A stretch of DNA of 64,000 nt from Dichetophora obliterata (lineage: Eukaryota; Arthropoda; Insecta; Diptera; Sciomyzidae): the NCBI GenBank assembly GCA_963920525.1, contig OY986439.1:21728819-21792818 (forward strand), in the 5' to 3' direction. Of the stretch, positions 55,403 through 64,000 are shown one piece after another. Both the position numbers and the translations under genes were made by a program. Numbering within the stretch: position 1 is the first letter of the stretch; every line of letters starts with the position of its first letter. Under the pieces are notes generated by a model, which ran no database searches, was not told the origin of the DNA, and saw only the letters and a list, made by a program, of their open reading frames with translations.

Positions 55403-56699
55403 AGGGTCCGCCAAATAACTTTTTTTTTTTGAAAATTCTATAATAAAAACTACTTAATATTTTCTCAAATTTCTTTTTTTATTTGAAAGTACAATTCTTC
55501 CGGTTAATAATGAAAAATAATTTCATTCAAATGGCTGCCTCGGCTGGCCATGCAGAAGCCTACACGATCGGTCCAATTTTTAAGCACATTATCGATTGTG
55601 TGCAGCTGTATTTCACCAATGGCTTCACGGATATTGTCCTTTTAAGCGTCAATTGTCTCTGGCTTGTCGGCGTAACACTTATCTTTGAGGGCACCCCACA
55701 AATAATAGTCCAACGGTGTCAAATCGCAGCTCCGAGGTGGCCAAACGACATCAGCTCTGCGGCTGATAATGCGATCTTCAAAAACACGGCGCAAAACATC
55801 GAGTGTAGCTTCGGCTGTGTGGCACGTAGCGCCGTCCTGTTGAAACCAAATGTTGCCAATACCCTCCTCTTCAACTTTTGTGAACAAAAATTCGTTCAAC
55901 ATGGCCCGATAACGATCGCCATTGACTGTAACGGCCACTCCTTGCTCATTTTCGAAGAAAAATGTCCCAATTATGCCTCTAGACCAAAATGCGCACCAAA
56001 CAGTGACTCGTTTTGGGTGCAGCGGCTTTTCAATGTATGCGTGCGGGTTTTCTGTGCCCCAAATGCGACAATTTTGCTTGTTTACATACCCGCCAAGATC
56101 AAAATGAGCTTCATCTGAAAAGATGATTTTTTTGGCAAAATCGGCATCTTCTGTAAGTCGATCGCAGGCCCACTTAGCGAAGCGAAAACGCATTAGATGG
56201 TCAGTTGGCTTCAACTCCTGAAGCAATTGGACTTTGTATGGCGTCACACCAAGGTCTTCATGCAAAATTCGTCTTAATCATGTCTTCGAAATGTTCAATT
56301 GTTGAGAACGACGGTGAATTGATGTTGATGGCGCTTCACGCACACTTTCTGCCACAGCAGCAATATTCTCGGGTGAACGCACTGCTTTTGGCTTTTCACG
56401 CTTTGGTTTATCGATGAGGATGCCAGTTTCTTTCACTTTTTCACAAGATAACGAACATATGGAGCTGACGATACTTCTCTTTTTCCAAAATCCGTACGCA
56501 ATTTTCGCACACATTCTGCAACATTACCATGATTTTCAAAGTAATGTCGCAATATTTTCCAGCGTTGTTCAAGCGTATACACAACCATACTCGTTCAGCG
56601 GAAGGATAAAACTAATTATCTGTCAAATCAGACATGAGCTAAGTGTTACCATTCACGAAATAAGCACTAGTTGAAAAAGAAAGTTAGATGGTGGACCCT
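55403..56699 (-). mobile_element. DD41D (rosa-like) mariner element, copy 2
   Basis: Nearly identical in layout to 18848-20133: AGGGTCCGCCAAATAAC at the left and GGTGGACCCT at the right, in AT-rich flanks with TATA. Both outermost TIR bases have decayed. It interrupts a spacer of the composite repeat; the broken spacer parts TTCATATA and ATAATATG can be rejoined across it. Confidence 0.92.
55504..56588 (-). pseudogene. DD41D mariner transposase, inactivated (copy 2)
   Basis: Starts at 56588 (MVVYTLEQRWKIL) and ends at the stop at 55504-55506. All three catalytic Asp are present: SDEAHF, WFQQDGATCH and CDLTPLDYYLWG (GAC at 55708-55710), with 41 residues between the last two. The frame is broken by one missing A near 56440, a TGA at 56278-56280 (serine in copy 1) and a TAA near 55646 (leucine in copy 1). 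It retains FFFENEQGVAV, of which copy 1 lost five codons. The lesions differ from those of copy 1, so both decayed independently. Confidence 0.95.
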
Positions 56700-56711
56700 A
56701 ATATAATATGT

Positions 56712-57720
56712 TAGGGTGGTCCTTATTTTAGAAAATGTTGAGCACCCGATTTTTTGTTCCTTAGCGTCTAAAAATAAGTCCCTAATTCTTTTTTGTTTAA
56801 CAACAACAATAACACGTGCCGCTCGGAGCTTGAAGTTTACACTGAGGCAATGCAACTGAATGAGGATTAGGGCGTATCAAATCACAATTTTTTTTCGAAT
56901 TTCACATTCTAAGAAGTCTCAAAAGTTGCATAAGGTGGTCAAGATCTCAAAAAAAAAATTTGGAAAAAAGGATGGCTTTCCCTCCCGCAAGGACAAAGTT
57001 GTTTTTGAGAAAACAGTAAAAAAATAACGATCTCAAAATGCTTTGTTTTTTTAAAGAAAAACTACAGATGTCTTAAAGCAAAAGTAAATATAGACTTTCA
57101 CTAACAATATCTTGTCAAACGAGATGCCACTCTGGATTTTATCCACAGTGTCCTGTGGGAAGAATATTCGGATTTAAAGTGCACTCGAGATAGCACAGAA
57201 TTTAATTACTTTACTGCAAGAGATGGAATCCCCAACCGCCAAAATTTAAAAAACAAAATATTTTAAAATAAAAGTGCGTTTAATTACCTTTCCATTGGTA
57301 TTTGAAACTTAACATTCGGTTAAAAAGTGATCGAGATATGAATTCTAGTAAAAATCGATTTTCGACGTTCTTGCCGATTTTTGTCAATTTTGTGCAACCT
57401 GTAACTTCGCCAAAAATAACTCCAGCATTGTTTTCTTTAAATGAAGTTTTTATTTCCTGCAGTGATGCTTTATGCAAAAGTTCACCCAAATCGGAGATGG
57501 TCATTTCGTAAGGCCGGTACGTAATGGAATTGCTATTTTATCTTTTTTTTCTCATATGTTATAGATAATTTTTTGAATTTCTACCTGGCGGCACGTGTTA
57601 ATAAAGTAAAATTTCTTTGAAACTTTTTTTTATGCATTTTTTATATATTGGAACAAAATAAAATGGTGCTCAAGAAAAACAATGGAATTTTTTTTCTCTA
57701 TACAAATAAGGACCAGTCTA
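56712..57720. mobile_element. TIR element with 9-bp duplication, unclassified
   Basis: Ends TAGGGTGGTCCTTATTTTA and (inverse) TAGACTGGTCCTTATTTGTA lie between perfect 9-bp duplications ataatatgt (56703-56711 and 57721-57729). A second inverted pair, AACACGTGCCGC at 56811-56822 with its complement at 57588-57599, lies about 100-120 bp inside. It inserted just beside the mariner copy, in the same spacer. No transposase was recognised. A 9-bp duplication fits Mutator-like or Merlin elements; an 8-bp reading would fit hAT. Confidence 0.85.
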
Positions 57721-57810
57721 ATAATATGTAATGTGTTAGTTTTCGGGAGCCCGGGTTCGAGACCCAACTCGGACAAAAATTTTTTTTATTGTTTTTTTTT
57801 TGAATCTGTG

Positions 57811-58399
57811 TTTTGACCTATTGAGCTAAGACTTTTTGTATTAAATTTGTTATAGCAAAACCTATAAGATTATCTACAATATTCATTTAAAATTAAAAAT
57901 GCGTGTTTTTAGAAATTTAGTTCTAATGATAATGTATTTTTAGAAATGTAGAAGAAAATGTATGAACCTCTAATATTTTTTTCAAACATATCAATTCCAT
58001 ATCCACGCCATTTCTCGGAGTTCCCTTTAAAAAACAGTCCCAAGGCGGCTCGTAGAGGGGTCAAATATATGAGCTGATCCATATTATTATTTTTGCCCCT
58101 CAAAATAAAGTAAGAGGCCGGTAAAAATAGCTCTTAAAAAATAGGGATAAAATGTATAAACGGGTTATATTATTTTCGCTCCTCAACATTTGTTCCAAAC
58201 ATATCGACCAAAATGTGTGCTATACTTCAACCCATGGTCTTTCAATTTTTCATAATTCAAATATACATATATGACATAAAACGAAGGGGCCATATCAAGC
58301 TGATAGCATAGAAAATGAATTTATTTTTTTTTAATTTTCAAGTTATATGGGTTGTAATGATAAGATACTAGTATCGCCTGTGGCCGAAATTCGACCAAG
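57811..58399. other. AT-rich, nothing recognised
   Basis: No supportable gene or element end. Confidence 0.4.
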
Positions 58400-58813
58400 C
58401 TTCTGAAATTTCAATCGTTTTTTTTATAGTTCTGAGGCATGACCTTGCTTTAATAAAATGTGCTGTACTAAGAAAATCTTAAGCTTCAAATTATCGCTTC
58501 AAATATAAGCTTCATATTCAAAAAATCAGTAAAAAATTATCCATAAAAACTTTTGTACACCGTTATTTTTCACAACCACGGCTTTTCATATAAAAACACG
58601 TTGTATTGAGAAAAGCTATAGTTTTCAAGATATCGCCATAACTTTGATGTCACAATAAAGGGCATTTTTCAGAATTTACTATTTATAAGAAATTTCAACA
58701 TCACAATATATATTCACACATGTTACATACAAAAATGCTTATTGTAGGGTATTCGTAAGAGAAAGCGAAAAATGTTTTTTGTACATTGTATTAATGTCGA
58801 AAATTTCCTCTTA

Positions 58814-59891
58814 GGTAAGGTTAGGTTAGGTTACGTTAGGTAAGGTTTGGTGATGGTTGCTGAGCCGATAGACGACTCGTACACTTAGGCCAGTGCAGAC
58901 CCGTTGTGATACCACATGATCTCTTTAAAACCTAGTAGAGATTTCCCTCCTCAAACCAGTTCGAGCGGATAATGAATTTAAGGATATGCTTGATTTCCAG
59001 GCATGAGACTTCGGCCAGTCCATTTAAAAAGGGAAGGTCCAGAGTTGCCATTCTCCTTTTAGCTAGAGCCGGACATTCGCAGAGGAGGTGCTGAACGTTT
59101 TCTACCTCCTCCTCACATCTTCAGCTTCTGCAGAAATCGTTTGATGCAACTCCCAACCGAAGGGCATGCGCTCCGATCAGGCAGAGACCCGTTAGGATTC
59201 CTACTAGTTTTGACAGGTTTACCCTGCTTAACTCAAGCAGTGAGTTGGTGCGTTTTAAGTCGTAGGTAGGCCATGTTAGCTTAGTTATCCTACATGTATC
59301 AAGGCGTTCCCAGCGTTCTTGTGCAAGACCTAAGGATCTGTTCTTGCACTGGAGTTTATAGGAGGAAATGGGTATACCAATAAAGTCCTCATTTAATAGG
59401 GTGTTAGAGGTCGTACCCTTCCTTGCCAATTCGTCGGCCAAATTGTTGCCCTCGATATCCCTGTGTCCGGGTACCCATATGAAGTGAATCCTGAGTAGCC
59501 TTGCCATCTCGTTAAGAGATTTGCGGCACTCAGTGAGAGTTTTAGAGTTGTCAATATTTGAGTTCAGTGCTTTCAGTGCAGCTTGGCTATCTGAAAAGAT
59601 GGAAATACTTTTTCCTTCAAGGTCTTTTTGGCCTAGAATCCTAGTGATTTCGTGACTAGCCATCATTTCCGCTTGGTAGATACTACAATAGTTAGGAAGT
59701 CTAAAGGACGCTTCGATTTCGAGATCCGGGGAGTAGATACCTCCCCCTACTTGTTCTCGAAGTTTGGATCCATCTGTGAAGATTTTTATGGCGGAGGTTT
59801 TAAGGGGGATTTTGTTTGCCCAGTCTAGCCGTGAAGAGATGAAAACTGCATAGTTCTTTTCAAGATTTAAGCACGGCACACAGTAGTCTGT
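58814..59891 (-). mobile_element. 5'-truncated non-LTR retrotransposon with RNase H domain
   Basis: The perfect 10-bp duplication tttcctctta (58804-58813 and 59892-59901) brackets the element. The minus-strand 3' end finishes in CCTAACCTAACC-like repeats, read on the plus strand as ggttaggttagg. The 5' side is truncated upstream of the RNase H domain. The RNase H domain points to the I/R1/LOA-type lineages rather than RTE, so it differs from the element at 24310-25207. Confidence 0.92.
58930..59879 (-). pseudogene. RNase H domain and C-terminal tail of a non-LTR polyprotein
   Basis: An open stretch of 252 codons (59879 to 59121) contains the complete RNase HI active site: Asp in KIFTDGSKL, Glu in SIYQAEMMAS, Asp in SIFSDSQAALKAL and Asp in GNNLADELARKG, with FIWVPGHRDIEGNN between. 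RNase H removes the RNA template during second-strand synthesis. After GVASNDFCRS a TGA interrupts. The frame then continues with CEEEVENVQHLLCECPAL, so a cysteine/histidine finger-like tail is split by one nonsense codon. The reverse transcriptase and endonuclease are missing by truncation. Confidence 0.92.
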
Positions 59892-60010
59892 TTTCCTCTT
59901 ACACCATGATCTTCCATTTTTTATAGTTTAGGTTTTACTCAAGAAATATTCTTTAAGCGCTAATATTTCAGGACAAAGGTCACAAAAATATTCAGTGAAC
60001 TCCTTCTTCC

Positions 60011-60600
60011 CTCTCAAATTTATTAAAAAAAAATTATCAAAATCGGTTCAGAAACACGGAAGAACTGTTTCTCCCACGCATATTTCTATATAAATACCGA
60101 AATGGCTTAAAACATAGATTTGTGTATATAACTTTAGAGTGGTTTGAAATATTTGAAAATTTTTTTCACAGAAATTATTTCTTGAGCTGTAGAACTTTGT
60201 AAAAAATGTAAAAAAAAACATTATGAAAAATTGCATTTTCATCAAAAAAATCATAGCGAAAAATCATTTCGATGATAGAAACTGTTTATTGAATTATGTG
60301 TCAAAATGAGGTCATTTTTGCAAAAAAATATTTTGTCATATGAAAGAGTGTGAAAAAAGAAAATGCAATAAGAAAAAAAAAATTGCAGCAAAAAAAAGTT
60401 TGTCTTATTTTTTGAAAAAAAGTTTGTCTTATTTTTTGAGCAAAACCTAAATATTTTAGACGTTTTTTAAAACAATATAAAACATTGAATTGATGAGATA
60501 ACGGTTAATCTTTTCTTATTTCTCCAAAGTCATTTAACTGATCTTTCTGACAAAGAAAATTTGTTGAAAATTGTTAAAAATTATTAAATATTGATATTTG
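60011..60600. other. AT-rich, with a short direct repeat
   Basis: Between the two arms of the duplication. AAGTTTGTCTTATTTTTTGA occurs twice in a row at about 60398-60440. Otherwise nothing is recognised. Confidence 0.4.
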
Positions 60601-60907
60601 CTTGCAAAGTCAAAACTTGAAATTTCAATAGCTTTTTTAACATTCTGAGGCGATGACCTTACTTCAAGGAAACACGTTGTACTGAGAAGATATACATTTT
60701 TCGATACATCTAAATAATTTTAATGTAATTTTAAGGCAAATTTTTTTAACATACTATCCGTGGAAAATATTACCTATACCGTTATATTTCTCAACCAACG
60801 ACTTTTCATACAAAAATACGTTGTACTGAGAACATATATAGTTTTCGAGATATCGCTATAATTTTTATGTCAAAATAACGGAAATTTTTCAGACTTTATT
60901 ATTTGTA

Positions 60908-61768
60908 CATTGGCGTAGCAAGCAGGGGGACAAGGGGGCAGTTGCCTCCGCTTATTTAGCTAGAAAAACTGTTTTAAAAGAAAACTTCAAAAGCTAATCA
61001 AAATATCAGTTTTTTTTACAACGATAATATTTTTGTATTATATATTTTGCTCTTCTTTCTCTCTTCTTCATAAGCATGCTTTCGGATAACCATTTTCCTT
61101 CTCTGTGTTTGCAAAAAGATAGAACAAAATGTAGAGTTTCTACTGAAATTCCAATTTGAAAAAAAATTCGGATCCACTGAAAAAACTATTGAATAAAGTT
61201 GTAAAACTTGTTGCTTTGGTTTTGACTGTGCCTGCATCAGCAGCTTCATCTGAGCGTCCTTTTAGTGCACTAAGACGACTCAAAACATATCTTCGAGCAA
61301 CTATGACACAGAAACGACTCACTCATGCGGCACTTATACACATTCACAAAGATAAAACCGAAGAATTGAATTCGATGGAGGTGGTGAAAGAGTTTGTTTC
61401 TCGCAAGGACAGAAAGAAACATTTTGGAAGAATTTAAATTGATATAACTTTTTATACCTTATTGCATTTAAACCATGTAAAGATATAACTAGTCTTGCTT
61501 TATAAAAGCAACAATTATTTTTTATATTTTCATATTACCATGTGAAAGATCCATTAAAAAATTATCTCTAATATCGAAATTGGAAAAACTTTTAAAAATA
61601 ATGAAATTTTAATATTTTTTATTTAGTTTTATTTTTTTTTTTATTTTGAAACTCAAATAAAAAATTTGTTTATTCATATTCATGTTTCTTTTAAGATTGG
61701 ATTGGTGATTTTTTTTTGCACCCCCATTTGTACTGCCCCCCAGTTGAAATTAGCTTCCGACGCGCTTG
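60908..61768 (+). mobile_element. hAT element, family with CATTGGC...AGCAAGC ends, copy 2
   Basis: The left end CATTGGCGTAGCAAGCAGGG and right end (inverse, CAAGCGCGTCGGAAGC) match in 11 of 16 positions. The 8-bp flanks tatttgta (60900-60907) and tatttgga (61769-61776) differ at one base. It is an internally deleted relative of 17611-18621 that keeps both ends and the last exon-like part of the transposase. Confidence 0.9.
61143..61437 (+). pseudogene. ZMYM1-like hAT transposase, C-terminal domain (open)
   Basis: An open frame without a proper start codon encodes KLVALVLTVPASAASSERPF, SALRRLKTYLRATMTQKRL, HAALIHIHKDKTEELNSMEV and a basic tail ending FGRI. This is the complete hAT dimerisation domain. 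Unlike the copy at 17916-18312 it has neither the extra A nor the TGA codon, so it is the better preserved reference. All upstream coding sequence is deleted. Confidence 0.9.
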
Positions 61769-62050
61769 TATTTGGAAGAAATTTCACCATCACAATATAT
61801 ATACTCACTCTTGTTGTTTAAAAAAATGCTTATTGTAGGGTATCCGCAAGAGATGGCGCAAAACGTCGGAAGTATTTTTTGCACACCTTATCAATGTCTA
61901 AAATTCCCACTAACATTATATTTTTCCTTCTGTTACAGTTTAGCTTTTATTTGATAAATGCTCTTTTTACGCTCATATTTCAGGTCGAAGGTCACCAATC
62001 TAAAATGTAATCATACTGTGCAGCCTGATCTTTTATTTACCTCATTCACT

Positions 62051-64000
62051 ATTCTACCTCTTCCTAGCCCTGAGATTCCTTACTAAAAATAATACAAACT
62101 TTCAACGTTAATATTTTGGATCAGAGGTCATACATTTAAAATCTAAAATCATTCTGCATATAAAGGGCGCAGTATCTTTCGAATAATATAGGTTTCATTG
62201 CCCTTTATTTTAAAATTAATATCGAAAAATTGTGCGACAACATTTGATGTTTGCCTCTTAATATATAAGATTCAAAAAATTTTTGACCCAATACAAGTAT
62301 TTTTTTTTAAGATCTTCTTGAAATGTTACGAATGGTATCAAAATTTATCAAAATATTGTTCTTTAAGAAATAACCATATTAACATATATATGGTTTTTAT
62401 ACGCCATCTGATTGGCATAATCTATGAAACAGTTTTTTATCGTATTTCTTAATGATTAATAAATTTTTCGCTTTCAAGTTCTTATGTCGTAAAACTCAGT
62501 TTTATATAAATCGTATAGTTTAGCATTGTGATATTTTTTAATGAGATGTTTAGAAATGGTTAAAATTAAATGTAGAATGGAAGAAGAAAAGAGATTCTTC
62601 TAATCAATGAAAGAAAATTAAGACAATAAATGACGAATATTTTATTCAAATCAAAAGAAATTTTGAGGTTTCGTTTTAAAGATTATAAAAAGTAATCTTC
62701 TGCTTGCACCGCAAAATAGTATATGTTTTTTTGATATATTCTTAAGACTTTTATTTAAGCCTATACATTTATATGTTATCATATATCTTGTTTTGTGCAT
62801 TATCTTTTTTAAGTCGAACAAGCGAATAAAACGTAAAGGCCTTTAACTCTATTCAGTTCATTTTATTACATTACATTAAAGCTTTTATAAAATTTTTAAA
62901 CAATTCTCTGATTATATTTTTATCATTTAGTTCAACAGTTATTCAATAGGAATATTTTATCTGTTCTACAGTGGTGTATTTTATCTCACAGATTTTATAT
63001 GTAAAGATTATATTTATGCGTGATGACAAGCAGATGTAACACATGATAAAGATTATTTGTCGCAATGCCATATCTTATTTTAACATGACCGATAAGCCGT
63101 TGACATGCTTGCAAAAATGAGAAAACAATAACATTTGCTGAAATAGTGCTTATCTGAAACGTTAGTGCTTGAAAGTGCTTTCTTTGTCATTGCAGTTAAA
63201 AAATGCGACATTTTTAGCTATAAAACTTTATTCAGTTTTTCTTTGAAAAATACAAAACTATTTTAGTTTCACCAGGTTTTTGCTTCATTTAGATTTCAAA
63301 TGTATGACACTTTTTTGATTTCTCCAAATAAAAAGCATTACCTTGGCGCCATGCAGTGGTCAAAACGCGTACTATTTTACCCAAATTAATTTTTCTAGTT
63401 GCAGAATTTGGGCTAGCGGAGCATTTTTATTTAAATGCATACATTAAAATTCTCACTAACCATTTTTTCAATTTTTATTGAAAAATCAATTTTTGGCTAA
63501 AAATCATGTGTTTCAAAATAAAATGGAACTTAAACATCAAAACGGTCTAGTTATTGAAACTTTCTACGTTAAATGTTCGATTTTAGTTTTTTCTTTTGAA
63601 AATTTTTGTAACGAAAAGTTCTAATATTTAAAAATTTTAATTGAATAGATAAAATTATACTAAAAATGAAATTTTTGTATTTAAAATTAAACCTAAAAAT
63701 GTTCGAACAAACTAAGTGGAAGAATTCAAGTCGATGTTAAAGGCTTTTTGTGAGATGTTTCATTGTTATTTTCTATTTTGAACATTTTCGTACAATGTTA
63801 AAAATCTTTGACTTAATTTTTATTATTATTATTTTTAATTTTTATTATTTATAATTAAAATTATAATTAACATTAGCACTAGCTGCGAGGGCTATCGGTG
63901 ACTAAATTTTTAACTTTTTTGGATTACATATAGTACAACACCATAAAAAGATTACTTTTTAATCCAAGGAAAAGTTTCAAATTTTTCAATCCAAAAAAGA
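62051..64000. other. AT-rich, nothing recognised
   Basis: No transposon ends, coding blocks, tRNA-like modules or splice-flanked open segments were found on either strand. The open frame at 62198-62452 is low-complexity. Confidence 0.4.

Larger units (their letters stand above)
53035..57810 (-). mobile_element. Composite repeat with tRNA-like modules (copy B), interrupted twice
   Basis: It starts at the conserved end (AATTTGGTAGAAACCGTCAC at about 53065) and is inverted relative to 13250-14402. It alternates AT-rich spacers (with CTTGGAGTTTTTCCATAT and TTTTCATATAATATGATATG) with two kinds of tRNA-like module. The fuller type is on the minus strand at about 53378-53450, 54343-54412 and 55137-55212. 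The B-box half-module is on the plus strand at 53484-53516, 53691-53720, 53862-53895, 54457-54490, 54664-54697 and 57741-57773. A block near 54020-54090 recurs at 54800-54880, so the unit is itself partly duplicated. The open frame at 53033-53467 has no domain. A DD41D mariner and a 9-bp-TSD element interrupt the array. Confidence 0.65.
58400..62050. repeat. Old tandem duplication; each copy carries its own insertion
   Basis: Segment A (58418-58813 plus 59902-60010) and segment B (60615-60907 plus 61769-62045) align collinearly. Shared anchors are TCTGAGGC(G)ATGACCTT, TACGTTGT(A)TTGAGAA, AGTTTTC(G)AGATATCGC, ATGCTTATTGTAGGGTAT and ATATTTCAGG with AGGTCAC. A is split by a non-LTR element, B by a hAT element, at different positions. 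Both insertions therefore postdate the duplication, or each hit a diverged unit. Confidence 0.75.

Overview
The window looks like non-coding, repeat-dense DNA from an insect, most likely a fly (Diptera). The reasons are strong AT-richness, GTT/CAA microsatellites, DD41D mariner elements of the type first described from the fruit fly Ceratitis rosa, ZMYM1-like hAT transposase relics, non-LTR retrotransposon tails, Helitron-like elements and many fold-back/MITE repeats. No complete host protein-coding gene could be supported. It reads like a large intron or pericentric/intergenic block. The best host signals are one candidate 63-nt exon (3070-3132) and two less repetitive, relatively GC-rich stretches (about 20280-20660 and 35340-35760) that could be promoter or 5' UTR sequence.

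Layout. 1-681: decayed mariner transposase running off the left edge. 1991-2240: short TIR element. 2513-2592: tRNA-like SINE module. 4490-9432: hAT-like element with an 8-bp target duplication, split by a 3.5-kb Helitron-like element (4864-8399) made mainly of tandem repeats. 9594-10060: hAT transposase relic. 10528-12019: second Helitron-like copy. 12430-12738: element with a perfect 105-bp hairpin. About 13250-14402: composite repeat with tRNA-like modules, which recurs inverted at 53035-57810. 16278-17304: TA-flanked TIR element. 17611-18621: hAT. 18848-20133: DD41D mariner. 23069-29910: fold-backs and tandem repeats plus a 5'-truncated non-LTR element. 32154-34448: TA-flanked TIR element carrying two smaller TIR elements. 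37106-37801: TIR element with a TTA duplication. 38870-41044: hAT with a nested MITE. 46617-49510: Tc1-like element interrupted by a second TIR element that carries a 63-bp minisatellite. 51184-52736: hAT relic. 53035-57810: composite tRNA-module repeat interrupted by a DD41D mariner, itself followed by another TIR element. 58400-62050: an old duplication whose two copies were each hit by a different transposon. 62050-64000: AT-rich, nothing recognised.

No transposase reading frame here is intact. Frameshifts (often in A/T runs), nonsense codons and replaced catalytic residues show these are fossils. The value of the window lies in its insertion history, readable from target-site duplications and nesting, and in several repeats I could not match to a named family: the tRNA-module composite, the perfect hairpin element, the 9-bp-TSD element and the tandem-repeat Helitrons. 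I found no operon-like or defence-like gene system.
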